This document shows positions 25,218 to 32,720 of a DNA stretch of 64,000 bases, one piece after another. Made by a program: the position numbers and the translations under genes. Source of the DNA: JBBECF01 sp040881945 (GTDB lineage: Bacteria; Pseudomonadota; Alphaproteobacteria; Dongiales; Dongiaceae); NCBI GenBank assembly GCA_040881945.1, contig JBBECF010000176.1:7839-71838 (forward strand). The letters run 5' to 3'. The notes below the pieces were generated by a model that ran no database searches, was not told the DNA's origin, and saw only the letters and a program-made list of their open reading frames with translations. Numbering within the stretch: the stretch's first letter is position 1; every line of letters starts with the position of its first letter.

Positions 25218-26204
25218 ATGGCGAAACAGTCCGCGATGGATCGCAATTTGGCGCTGGAGGCGGTGCGCGTCACCGAGGCGACGGCGCTGGCCGCCTCGCG
25301 CTTCATGGGCCGCGGCGACGAACGCGCCGCCGACCAGGCCGCCGTCGACGCCATGCGCCGGGCGCTTAACAGCCTCTCGATCGACGGCACGGTGGTGATC
25401 GGCGAGGGCGAGCGCGACGAGGCGCCGATGCTGTTTATCGGCGAGAAGGTCGGCGCCGGCGGCCCGCCGACCGACATCGCGCTCGACCCGCTCGAGGGCA
25501 CGACGATCACGGCCAAGGGCGGCACCAACGCGCTGGCCGTCATCGCCATGGCCGAGGCCGGCGGCTTCCTCAACGCTCCCGACGTCTACATGGACAAGAT
25601 CGCGGTCGGGTCGGGCCTGCCGGACGGCGTCATCGACCTCGACGCCGCCCCCGAGGAGAACCTGAAACGCCTGGCGGCGGCCAAGCAGGTCGATGTCGCC
25701 GACCTGGTCGCCTGCATCCTCGACCGGCCGCGCCACATCGATCTGATCGCTCGCGTCCGCGCCGCCGGGGCGCGCATCATGCTGATCTCCGACGGCGACG
25801 TGAGCGGCGTCATCTCGACGGCGCAGCGCGAAAGCGGCGTCGACATCTACATGGGCAGCGGCGGCGCGCCCGAAGGCGTGCTGGCGGCGGCGGCGCTGCG
25901 CTGCATCGGCGGCCAGATGCAGGGGCGGCTGCTGTTCCGCAACGACGACGAACGGACGCGGGCGCGGCGTTGCGGCGTCGAGGACCTCGACCGGATGTAC
26001 CGCCTCGACGACCTCGCCAAGGGCGACGTCATGTTCGCGGCCACGGGCGTCACCGACGGCACGATGCTGCGCGGCGTGCGCCGCTTCCACGGCGGGGCGA
26101 CCACGCATTCGATGGTGATGCGCTCGAAATCGGGCACGGTGCGGGTCATCGAGGCGCGGCACAACTTCCACCGCAAGACCGGCTTCGGGCCGGCGGACCG
26201 CTGA
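25218..26204 (+). CDS. glpX: Class II fructose-1,6-bisphosphatase
   Basis: A 328-residue GlpX-type phosphatase converting fructose 1,6-bisphosphate to fructose 6-phosphate (gluconeogenesis, and sedoheptulose bisphosphate in Calvin-cycle organisms). Metal-binding motifs are GEGERDEAPML and DPLEGTT (Asp90, Glu93). ISDGDVSGVI and GSGGAPEGVLAAAALRC are typical sugar-phosphate and core segments. Its TGA overlaps the recJ ATG by one base (TGATG), implying coupling. Confidence 0.95.
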   Translation: MAKQSAMDRNLALEAVRVTEATALAASRFMGRGDERAADQAAVDAMRRALNSLSIDGTVVIGEGERDEAPMLFIGEKVGAGGPPTDIALDPLEGTTITAKGGTNALAVIAMAEAGGFLNAPDVYMDKIAVGSGLPDGVIDLDAAPEENLKRLAAAKQVDVADLVACILDRPRHIDLIARVRAAGARIMLISDGDVSGVISTAQRESGVDIYMGSGGAPEGVLAAAALRCIGGQMQGRLLFRNDDERTRARRCGVEDLDRMYRLDDLAKGDVMFAATGVTDGTMLRGVRRFHGGATTHSMVMRSKSGTVRVIEARHNFHRKTGFGPADR

Positions 26205-28024
26205 TGCCGCCGGTCCTCGCCCGGCGCAGTGGAAGCGTGGCGGTACCCGATGCCGAGGCCTGTCTCGGGGTCGAGCGCTCGATCGGCGGGCGGCGCTGGC
26301 GCATGGCCGCGGCGCCCGAGGGCGCCGGTGCGGCGATCGCGCAGCGCCTCGGCCTGCCGGAGCTCGTCGGCCGGCTGCTGGCGGCGCGCGGCGTCGGAAT
26401 CGACGACGCCGCTTCCTTCCTCGACCCGACCCTGCGCGACTTCCTGCCCGATCCGTCGGGCTTTCGCGACATGGACAAGGCGGTGGCGCGGCTGGTGCGG
26501 GCGATCCGCGAGGGCGAGCCGATCGCGGTCTTCGGCGACTACGACGTGGACGGCGCAACGTCGGCCGCCCTGCTGCACCGCTTCGCCGCCGCAGTCGGCG
26601 CGCCCTTGCGTCTCTATGTCCCCGACCGCATCGCCGAGGGTTACGGGCCGAACGAGGCCGCGCTGTTGCGCCTCAAGGCCGAAGGCGCGGCCGTCGTCGT
26701 CACCGTCGATTGCGGCGTCACCGCCTTCGCGCCGCTTGCCGCCGCGGCCGCGGCCGGGCTCGACGTCATCGTCGTCGATCACCACGACTCCGAGCCGACG
26801 CTGCCGCCGGCCGTCGCCGTGGTCAATCCGAACCGCCTCGATGAAACCGCCGAGATCGCCGGCGGCTACGGCCGGCTCGCCGCCGTCGGCGTCGCGTTCC
26901 TGCTGGTTGTCGCGCTCAACCGGGCGCTGCGTCGGGCCGGCTGGTACGGCGTCGCGCGGCCCGAGCCGGACCTGATGCAGTGGCTCGACCTGGTCGCGCT
27001 CGGCACGGTGTGCGACGTGGTGCCGCTGACCAGCCTCAACCGGGCGTTCGTCGCCCAGGGGCTCAAGGTAATGGCGCGGCGCGGCAACGCCGGCCTCGCC
27101 GCGCTCGCCGATATCGCCAAACTGTCCGAGCCGCCGGGCGCCTATCATGCCGGCTTCGTGCTCGGCCCCCGGGTCAACGCCGGCGGCCGGGTCGGCGCCG
27201 CCGACCTCGGCGCCCGCCTGCTCGCCACCGACGACGCCGCCGAGGCGGAGCGACTCGCCGCCCGCCTCGACGCCCTGAACCGCGAGCGGCGCGCCATCGA
27301 GCGCGCGGTCCTCGACGCCGCGATGGCCCAGGCCGAGGCGGCGGCCGGCGGCGCCATCGTCCTCGCCGCCGGCCAAGGCTGGCATCCCGGCGTCATCGGG
27401 ATCGTCGCCGGGCGGCTCAAGGAGCGCTTCGGCCGGCCGGCCTGCGTCGTGGCGCTGGCCGACGGCATCGGCCGCGGCTCGGGGCGCTCGGTCGCCGGCG
27501 TCGATCTCGGCGCCGCCGTCATCGCGGCGCGCCAGGCCGGGCTGTTGATCAACGGCGGCGGCCACGCCATGGCCGCGGGCTTCACGGTCGCGGCGGACAA
27601 GCTGCCGGCGCTCGAGGCGTTCCTCGCCGACCGGCTGGCGGCCGCGGTGGTCGATCGGAATCCCTCGCTGGCGATCGACGGCGCGCTCGGCCCGGCGGCG
27701 GCGACGCCGGAGCTGGCGGCCGAGATCGCCCGCCTCGGGCCGTTCGGCAGCGGCAACCCGGAGCCGCGCTTCGCCGTCCCGGCGGCCCGCGTCGTCCGCG
27801 CCGATCCGGTCGGCGCCGACCATGTGCGCTGCGTGCTCGCCGGCGGCGACGGCGCCCGCCTCGACGCCATCGCCTTCCGCGCCTTCGAGACCGGGCTGGG
27901 CCAAGCCCTGATGCAGGCGCGCGGCGCGGCGCTGCATGTCGCCGGCCATCTGCGCGCCGAGACTTGGCAGGGGCGCCGGCGCGTGCAACTGTTCATCGAG
28001 GACGCGGCGCCGGCCTTCGGTTGA
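26204..28024 (+). CDS. recJ: Single-stranded-DNA-specific exonuclease RecJ
   Basis: A 606-residue 5'-3' exonuclease of recombination and mismatch repair. The DHH superfamily motifs are present: FGDYDVDG (Asp112, Asp114, Asp116), VVTVDCG, the DHH at 192-194, and the later GSGRSVAG and GGGHAMAAGF of the DHHA1 domain. The C-terminal part (about 470-606) is the OB-fold region. The ATG overlaps the glpX stop. Converges with the HPF-like gene, 6-base gap. Confidence 0.94.
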   Translation: MPPVLARRSGSVAVPDAEACLGVERSIGGRRWRMAAAPEGAGAAIAQRLGLPELVGRLLAARGVGIDDAASFLDPTLRDFLPDPSGFRDMDKAVARLVRAIREGEPIAVFGDYDVDGATSAALLHRFAAAVGAPLRLYVPDRIAEGYGPNEAALLRLKAEGAAVVVTVDCGVTAFAPLAAAAAAGLDVIVVDHHDSEPTLPPAVAVVNPNRLDETAEIAGGYGRLAAVGVAFLLVVALNRALRRAGWYGVARPEPDLMQWLDLVALGTVCDVVPLTSLNRAFVAQGLKVMARRGNAGLAALADIAKLSEPPGAYHAGFVLGPRVNAGGRVGAADLGARLLATDDAAEAERLAARLDALNRERRAIERAVLDAAMAQAEAAAGGAIVLAAGQGWHPGVIGIVAGRLKERFGRPACVVALADGIGRGSGRSVAGVDLGAAVIAARQAGLLINGGGHAMAAGFTVAADKLPALEAFLADRLAAAVVDRNPSLAIDGALGPAAATPELAAEIARLGPFGSGNPEPRFAVPAARVVRADPVGADHVRCVLAGGDGARLDAIAFRAFETGLGQALMQARGAALHVAGHLRAETWQGRRRVQLFIEDAAPAFG

Positions 28025-28030
28025 TCCGCG

Positions 28031-28603
28031 CTACCCGACCAGCTTGCCTTTGCCGATCGGGCGCACGGTGCTCGCCTGCGGCCCTTGCGGGCTTTCGCCC
28101 TCGGCGATCGCGATCTGCACCGCGGCGCCGGCCTCGAGCTTGTCGAAGCCGTCGTTGATCACGCTGTTGCGGTGGAAATAGATCTCGCGGCCGTCCGTCG
28201 TCTCGACGAATCCATAGCCCCGGTCGGCGAACAGGCGCGCGACCCTTCCCCGGACCGGGGTCTCGTGGGTCTTGACGTCGCCGCGCAGCTTGCGCGCGTA
28301 GTCCTCGAGCCGGCGGGCGCCGGCGTCGAAGGCGTCGCGGATCGCCACGTAGACGTCTTCGTGGGCGAAGTCGTCGCCCGGGTCGCGGCTGACCACGATA
28401 TCGTTGCCGGGCACGCGCAGCTCGATGCGCACATGGTATTGCTTGCCCTTGCGATGGCGGCGGTGCGGCGCCTCGACGGTGACGTGGCAGCCGATGATGC
28501 CGTCGAAGAACTGCTCCAGCTTGGCGGCCTTCTCGCGCACCCGGGCCTCGACCGCCTCGGACGCATCCATGTTACGGAAGGTGACCTCGGTGGGTACCTG
28601 CAT
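28031..28603 (-). CDS. Ribosome hibernation factor (HPF/RaiA-like) fused to a cold-shock domain
   Basis: A 190-residue protein. Residues 1-105 are an HPF/RaiA-type domain (EVTFRNMDASEAVEARVREKAAKLEQF, then HRRHRKGKQYHVRIELRVPG), which binds the decoding centre and silences ribosomes. Residues about 118-188 are a cold-shock RNA-binding domain (GRVARLFADRGYGFVET, EIYFHRNSV with both RNP-like aromatic sets). The ATG at 28603 follows AAGGAG. Upstream is a perfect FNR-type palindrome in class II position, suggesting induction when oxygen is low. This links ribosome inactivation to anaerobiosis by inference only. Confidence 0.88.
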   Translation of the reverse strand: MQVPTEVTFRNMDASEAVEARVREKAAKLEQFFDGIIGCHVTVEAPHRRHRKGKQYHVRIELRVPGNDIVVSRDPGDDFAHEDVYVAIRDAFDAGARRLEDYARKLRGDVKTHETPVRGRVARLFADRGYGFVETTDGREIYFHRNSVINDGFDKLEAGAAVQIAIAEGESPQGPQASTVRPIGKGKLVG

Positions 28604-28670
28604 CAATGTCTCCTTTGGGGGGCCCGGCGGCACGATACGATCATATTCGCCGCCCACCGGGCGGCCTGCC

Positions 28671-28684
28671 TTGACATGGGTCAA
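28671..28684. promoter_or_regulatory. Palindromic FNR-family site upstream of the HPF-CSD gene
   Basis: TTGAC-ATGG-GTCAA, a perfect palindrome extended to CCTTGAC/GTCAAGG (28669-28686). On the minus strand a -10-like GAATAT (28648-28643) is centred exactly 32 bases from the site centre, the geometry of FNR class II activation at -41.5. The gene starts at 28603. Confidence 0.65.
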
Positions 28685-28815
28685 GGCGGGGTGGATCGCG
28701 CAAGGATGGGGCAAGAGCGGCCTATGCCGTTCTGGCCCCGACGAAACTCGGGGCTCGGATCGGGCCCGGGCCGCAGGGTAGGATGCGGTCCGTGATGTGG
28801 GAGGGGCCGAAGGCC

Positions 28816-29064
28816 ATGATGAAACCCGTTGTCGTGGCGCTCGCGGAAATCTACGTGCCCACCAAACTCCGGGCAACGCTGGATCCGGCGAAGGTCCAGG
28901 CCCTCGCCGAGAGCATCATCGAGCGCGGCCAGGAGACGCCGATCCAACTGCGCCGCGACAAGGACCGCTATGTCCTCGTCACCGGGCTGCATCGGCTCGA
29001 GGCCGTCCGGGCGTTGGGCGAGCGGACGATCCAGGCCCTGATCGTCCGGGCGCGCCGGCTCTGA
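28816..29064 (+). CDS. ParB-like nuclease-fold small protein
   Basis: An 82-residue protein containing most of a ParB N-terminal fold: two beta strands (EIYVPTKLRATLDPAKVQAL), then SIIERGQETPIQLRRDKDRY and VTGLHRLEAVRALG. The last is the G-x-H-R-x-x-A box, which in ParB/sulfiredoxin proteins binds nucleotide. It lacks the DNA-binding helix-turn-helix of chromosomal ParB. Starts at 28816 or 28819. Small free-standing ParB-fold proteins are often regulatory or plasmid/phage-derived; here the role is unknown. It lies 208 bases before the amide sensor gene. Confidence 0.7.
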   Translation: MMKPVVVALAEIYVPTKLRATLDPAKVQALAESIIERGQETPIQLRRDKDRYVLVTGLHRLEAVRALGERTIQALIVRARRL

Positions 29065-29092
29065 CGGCCGCGGCGCGCGCCGGCGTAAACGC

Positions 29093-29121
29093 TTGAGAGC
29101 AACACAAACCTACACTAGCAT
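29093..29121 (+). promoter_or_regulatory. Candidate promoter of the amiC-amiR operon
   Basis: TTGAGA (29093-29098), 17-base spacer, TAGCAT (29116-29121). Immediately after it is the perfect inverted repeat GCTTC-GATT-GAAGC (29122-29135), a possible operator. The amiC ATG is about 150 bases further, after a GGCGG/CCGCC hairpin in the leader. Confidence 0.45.
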
Positions 29122-29272
29122 GCTTCGATTGAAGCGTTCGCGCGGGTCTCGCCGCGGCGAACCGCGTCGCAGCGGGCGCCGGGTCGCGCGGCCGGACATG
29201 TGACCGGGCGCACAAACCCGGAACGACAACGATAAACGGCGGGCAAAGCCGCCATCTGGGAGAGCGGGACAA

Positions 29273-30412
29273 ATGGCACGGAAAGATCGGGGAGACGAGC
29301 CGTGGCGCGTCGGCATCTTGTTCTCGCAGACCGGCGTGACGGCGGTCATCGAGCGGAGCCAGCTCCGGGGCACCGTCCTGGCGATCGAAGAGATCAATGC
29401 CGCGGGCGGGATAAACGGGCGCGAGCTCATGCCGGTCATCTACGATCCGGCGTCCGAGCCGTCGCGATTCGCGCGATTGACCGAGAAGCTGCTGGTCGAG
29501 GATGGGGTGACGAGCATCTTCGGGTGCTACACGTCGACCAGCCGCAAGGCCGTGCTGCCGGTCGTGGAGCGGCGCAACGGGCTGCTCTGGTATCCGACCC
29601 TCTATGAGGGGTTCGAATACTCTCCCAACGTGATTTATACGGGCGCGGCCCCGAACCAAAACAGCGTCGAACTCGCGGAATATCTCATCGAGCGCTACGG
29701 ATCGCGCTTCTATTTCATCGGTTCGGATTACATCTACCCGCGCGAATCCAACCGCATCATGCGCGATCTGTTGAGCGCGCACCGCGGCGTCGTCGTCGCC
29801 GAGCGCTACCTCGATCTGCGCGCCGGGCCGTGGGACTTCAAACCGATCATGGCCGAGGTCAACCGGACGGCCCCCGACGTGATCTTCTCGACCGTCGTGG
29901 GCCAGGCGACGGCCTATCTCTACCAGGCCTATGCGGACGCTGGGATCGACCCCGAGGACATGCCGATCGCGAGCCTCACGACCTGCGAGGCGGAAGTGTC
30001 GCTGATGGGCGCCGATGTCGGCCGCGGACACATTACCGCCGCGCCGTACTTCCAGCAGGTCCGCAGCCCCGACAACGACTCGTTCGTGGCGCGCTACAAG
30101 AAGCGGTTCGGCAGCGACGAGCCCACGAACATGTGCGTGGAGGCCGCCTATTTCCAGGTGCACGTCTTCGCCAAGGCGCTGCGGCAAACGAACACGATGG
30201 ACACGGATGTCCTGCGATTGGTCGTTCTCGGCAGCGAATTCGACGCGCCGCAGGGCCATATCTTCATCGACCCCGACACCAACCATACGAACCTGTGGAC
30301 GCGCATCGGCCGCGTGAACGCGGTCGGCCAGTTCGACATCGTCCGGGAATCGCAGGTGCCTTTGAAACCGGACCCGTACTTGGTCTGTTACGGCGGGGCG
30401 GCAGGCGCGTGA
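29273..30412 (+). CDS. amiC: Cytosolic amide-binding sensor, AmiC-like
   Basis: A 379-residue protein of the type I periplasmic-binding fold, close to AmiC of the aliphatic amidase operon and to the urea/amide binding protein encoded at 31199. It has no signal peptide (begins MARKDRGDEPWRVGILFSQT), so it stays in the cytosol as a sensor. Family-specific stretches include EEINAAGGINGRELMP, FGCYTSTSRKAVLPV, NGLLWYPTLYEG and FDAPQGHIFIDPDTNHT. In Pseudomonas, AmiC holds AmiR inactive and releases it when an amide binds. Here the amiR-like gene follows after 19 bases. Confidence 0.88.
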   Translation: MARKDRGDEPWRVGILFSQTGVTAVIERSQLRGTVLAIEEINAAGGINGRELMPVIYDPASEPSRFARLTEKLLVEDGVTSIFGCYTSTSRKAVLPVVERRNGLLWYPTLYEGFEYSPNVIYTGAAPNQNSVELAEYLIERYGSRFYFIGSDYIYPRESNRIMRDLLSAHRGVVVAERYLDLRAGPWDFKPIMAEVNRTAPDVIFSTVVGQATAYLYQAYADAGIDPEDMPIASLTTCEAEVSLMGADVGRGHITAAPYFQQVRSPDNDSFVARYKKRFGSDEPTNMCVEAAYFQVHVFAKALRQTNTMDTDVLRLVVLGSEFDAPQGHIFIDPDTNHTNLWTRIGRVNAVGQFDIVRESQVPLKPDPYLVCYGGAAGA

Positions 30413-30431
30413 CCTCAGGAAGGGCAACATT

Positions 30432-31022
30432 GTGACGGCCACCGCTGTCAACGACCTGCGGCAGTTACGGGCGATGGTCGTGCATCCGCGCGACCGCGAC
30501 GGCGACCTGCTGATCCGCCACCTGCAGCGGCTCGGCTGCAGCGTCGAGGCGGTGTGGCCGGCGCCGAACGAGCTGCCCACGGATCTCGACGCCGTGTTCT
30601 GTTTGATCGGGTCGATCGGGCCGCAGCCGCGCGCCGGCCTTGCGTGGCCGACAATCGATCCGCGCTGCGCGATCGTCGCGATCGTCGAGCGCGAATCGCC
30701 GGGTGCGCTGCGCGCGCTGACCGACTGCAATCCGCAGGCCGTGCTGTGGAAACCGATCGAGCCGTTCGGAATATTGACAAGCCTGACTCTCGCTCGTAAC
30801 ATCCTCGGCTACGAGCGCCGGCTCCTGGCCAAGGTCGCCAAGCTGGAGGAGACGCTTCGGTCCATTCGCAAGGTTGAGCGGGCCAAAGCCATCCTGATGA
30901 AGAACAAGAATATCGAGGAGGAGGAGGCTTATAAATACCTTCGCACGCAGGCGATGATGAAACGCGTCCCGATCGGGGTCATCGCATCGGCGATCATCGA
31001 CGCGAAGGAGATGCTGACCTAA
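30432..31022 (+). CDS. amiR: ANTAR-domain transcription antiterminator, AmiR-like
   Basis: A 196-residue protein starting at GTG (30432). Residues about 10-120 are a pseudo-receiver lacking the phosphorylated aspartate pocket, as in AmiR. About 125-145 are a coiled-coil linker (LLAKVAKLEETLRSIRKVERA). About 140-195 are the ANTAR RNA-binding helices, with AKAILMKNKNIEEEEAYKYLR and the conserved Ala/aromatic positions. ANTAR proteins bind paired hexaloop hairpins to prevent terminator formation. Exactly such a target lies in the 170-base leader that follows, before urtA. Pairs with the AmiC-like sensor upstream. Confidence 0.9.
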   Translation: MTATAVNDLRQLRAMVVHPRDRDGDLLIRHLQRLGCSVEAVWPAPNELPTDLDAVFCLIGSIGPQPRAGLAWPTIDPRCAIVAIVERESPGALRALTDCNPQAVLWKPIEPFGILTSLTLARNILGYERRLLAKVAKLEETLRSIRKVERAKAILMKNKNIEEEEAYKYLRTQAMMKRVPIGVIASAIIDAKEMLT

Positions 31023-31088
31023 CGACGAACCGAAGTCTGGACGAATGACCTGAAGCGCCGCCGAAGGGGTACCGAAGCGGACTTTGGG

Positions 31089-31130
31089 GGTGGCAGTGGC
31101 GCCGCCGGGAAAAATCGGGCAGGGACGCCC
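31089..31130 (+). promoter_or_regulatory. ANTAR antiterminator RNA: tandem hexaloop hairpins P1 and P2
   Basis: P1: GGUGGC (31089-31094), loop AGUGGC (31095-31100), GCCGCC (31101-31106), six pairs including one G-U. Linker of 10. P2: GGGC (31117-31120), loop AGGGAC (31121-31126), GCCC (31127-31130). Both loops are six long with A at position 1 and G at position 4, the known ANTAR signature. The P2 3' arm shares bases 31128-31130 with the terminator 5' arm, so the structures exclude each other. Confidence 0.8.
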
Positions 31131-31173
31131 CACGCAACCTCTGGACGGGGGTTGGTGGGGTTTTTGCTTTTTT
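31128..31173 (+). terminator. Leader terminator upstream of urtA
   Basis: Stem CCCCAC-g-CAACC (31128-31139) pairs with GGTTG-GTGGGG (31150-31160), with one bulged G and a 10-base loop, followed by TTTTTGCTTTTTT (31161-31173). It stands 26 bases before the urtA ATG and after amiR, so it should stop transcription unless antiterminated. Confidence 0.85.
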
Positions 31174-31198
31174 GAACGTCATCAGGGAGGACGTGAGG

Positions 31199-32518
31199 AT
31201 GAAGACGAAGAAACCGATCAAGAGGCGGTCGTTTCTCAAGGGCGCGGCGGCCACGGCCGCCGGCGTCGCCGCCGTCACGACGAGCAATTTTCCGTTCTTT
31301 TTCGTGAGGAATATAGCCAAGGCGCAGGAGGGGCCGACCATCAAGGTCGGCATCCTGCACTCGCTGAGCGGCACGATCGCCATCATCGAGCGTTCGCTGC
31401 ATAACGCCGAGTTGCTGGCGATCGAGGAGATCAACGCTAAGGGCGGCGTGATGGGCAAGATGATCGAGCCGGTCATCGAGGATCCGCAATCGCTGGTCCA
31501 GGTGTTCAACGAGAAGGCGAAAAAGCTGCTGCTTCAGGACAAAGTGACCGCGGTACTCGGTTGCTACACCTCGGCCAGCCGCCAGTCGGTTCTGCCGGTG
31601 TTCGAGGAAAACAACGGCGTGCTCTTGTATCCGACTCTTTACGAGGCGCAGGAGTGCAGCAAGAACGTCTTTTACACCGGCGCCGTGCCGAACCAGCAAC
31701 TCGACGACTTCGTGCCCTGGATCATCAACACCCTGGGCCGGAAAAAGTTCTACATGATCGGGTCCAACTACATCTACCCGAAGGAGACCAACCGCGAGGT
31801 CAAGGCACTGCTCAAGCTGCACGGCGGCGAAGACGTCGGCGAGGAATACGCACCGCTCGGCCACACCGAGTTCTCGACCAACATCAACAAGATCGCGGCG
31901 AGCGGCGCCGAAGTCATCTTCTCCGATCTGGTCGGCGACTCGATCGTGGCGTTCTACAAGCAATTCCGCCAGTTCGGTCTGACGTCGGCGGACATCCCGA
32001 TCTGCACGCCGATCACCACCGAACAGGAGATCCAGGCCATGGGGGCGGAGAACGCGGTGGGGCACTACACCTCGTTCAACTACTTCCAGAGCACGGACAC
32101 GCCCGAGAACAAACAGTTCGTCGAGCGGTTCAAGGCGAAGTACGGCAAGGACCAGGTGACCAACGCGGTGATGGAGGCGGCCTACTTCCAGACCTACTTC
32201 CTCGCCCAGGCGATCGAGAAGTCGGGCACCGACGCCGACGCGCTCATCTTCGAGGGCCTGCCGGGGCAGGAGTTCCAGGCACCGCAGGGCAAGGTGAAGA
32301 TCGACGAGAAGAACCACCACACCTGGCTGTGGGCCCGCATCGGCAAGGCCAACGAGCAAGGCCAATTCGACGAGGTCTGGGTGTCCAAGGACCGGATCCG
32401 GCCGGACCCGTGGGTGGACCTGCTCTACCCCAACAAGGACTGCGACTTCACCGACCCGAAGGTGATCGAGCGACTGAAGAGCGGCTCGACGGACCGGTCG
32501 GGAACGATCGACCTCTAA
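31199..32518 (+). CDS. urtA: Urea/short-chain amide ABC transporter substrate-binding protein
   Basis: A 439-residue periplasmic binding protein. The N-terminus carries a twin-arginine signal (KRRSFLKG at residues 8-15 plus a hydrophobic stretch ending AKAQEG). The mature part has the UrtA/FmdD-family blocks GILHSLSGTIAIIERS, LGCYTSASRQSVLPV, YPTLYEAQECS and NHHTWLWARIGKANEQGQFD. It is clearly paralogous to the cytosolic AmiC-like sensor two genes upstream. Ribosome site GGGAGG 8 bases before the ATG. Because formamidase and urease genes are in the operon, both amides and urea are plausible ligands. Confidence 0.92.
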   Translation: MKTKKPIKRRSFLKGAAATAAGVAAVTTSNFPFFFVRNIAKAQEGPTIKVGILHSLSGTIAIIERSLHNAELLAIEEINAKGGVMGKMIEPVIEDPQSLVQVFNEKAKKLLLQDKVTAVLGCYTSASRQSVLPVFEENNGVLLYPTLYEAQECSKNVFYTGAVPNQQLDDFVPWIINTLGRKKFYMIGSNYIYPKETNREVKALLKLHGGEDVGEEYAPLGHTEFSTNINKIAASGAEVIFSDLVGDSIVAFYKQFRQFGLTSADIPICTPITTEQEIQAMGAENAVGHYTSFNYFQSTDTPENKQFVERFKAKYGKDQVTNAVMEAAYFQTYFLAQAIEKSGTDADALIFEGLPGQEFQAPQGKVKIDEKNHHTWLWARIGKANEQGQFDEVWVSKDRIRPDPWVDLLYPNKDCDFTDPKVIERLKSGSTDRSGTIDL

Positions 32519-32653
32519 GACGGGCGTCAGGGGGCCGGAGGCGTTGGTGTGGCAACGGGGGAGACGCATCGCGAGGGGCGCGTCCGGGCGCCCCGCCGCA
32601 CCGACGCCTCACGGGCCCGTGCAGCAGGGTGTCGGGGGTCATCGACCGACCGC

Positions 32654-32672
32654 CCCGCCGCGCGAAGGCGGG
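32654..32672 (+). other. Stem-loop between urtA and urtB
   Basis: CCCGCC, 7-base loop, GGCGGG, inside the 202-base gap after the binding-protein gene. No U-run follows. Such hairpins often protect the binding-protein message, giving it higher expression than the permease genes. Confidence 0.4.
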
Positions 32673-32720
32673 ACCGGGGGGGACTCGAACGGACGGCAAG
32701 GCGACAACTAAGGACTTGAG

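Noticed and set aside
28816..29064. Chromosome-partitioning ParB
   Set aside because: Only the small N-terminal fold is present; no helix-turn-helix, no parA and no parS-like repeats.
29273..29290. Possible sigma-54 promoter (TGGCAC) at the amiC start
   Set aside because: The GC element lies inside the start codon region and the -12 element is missing.
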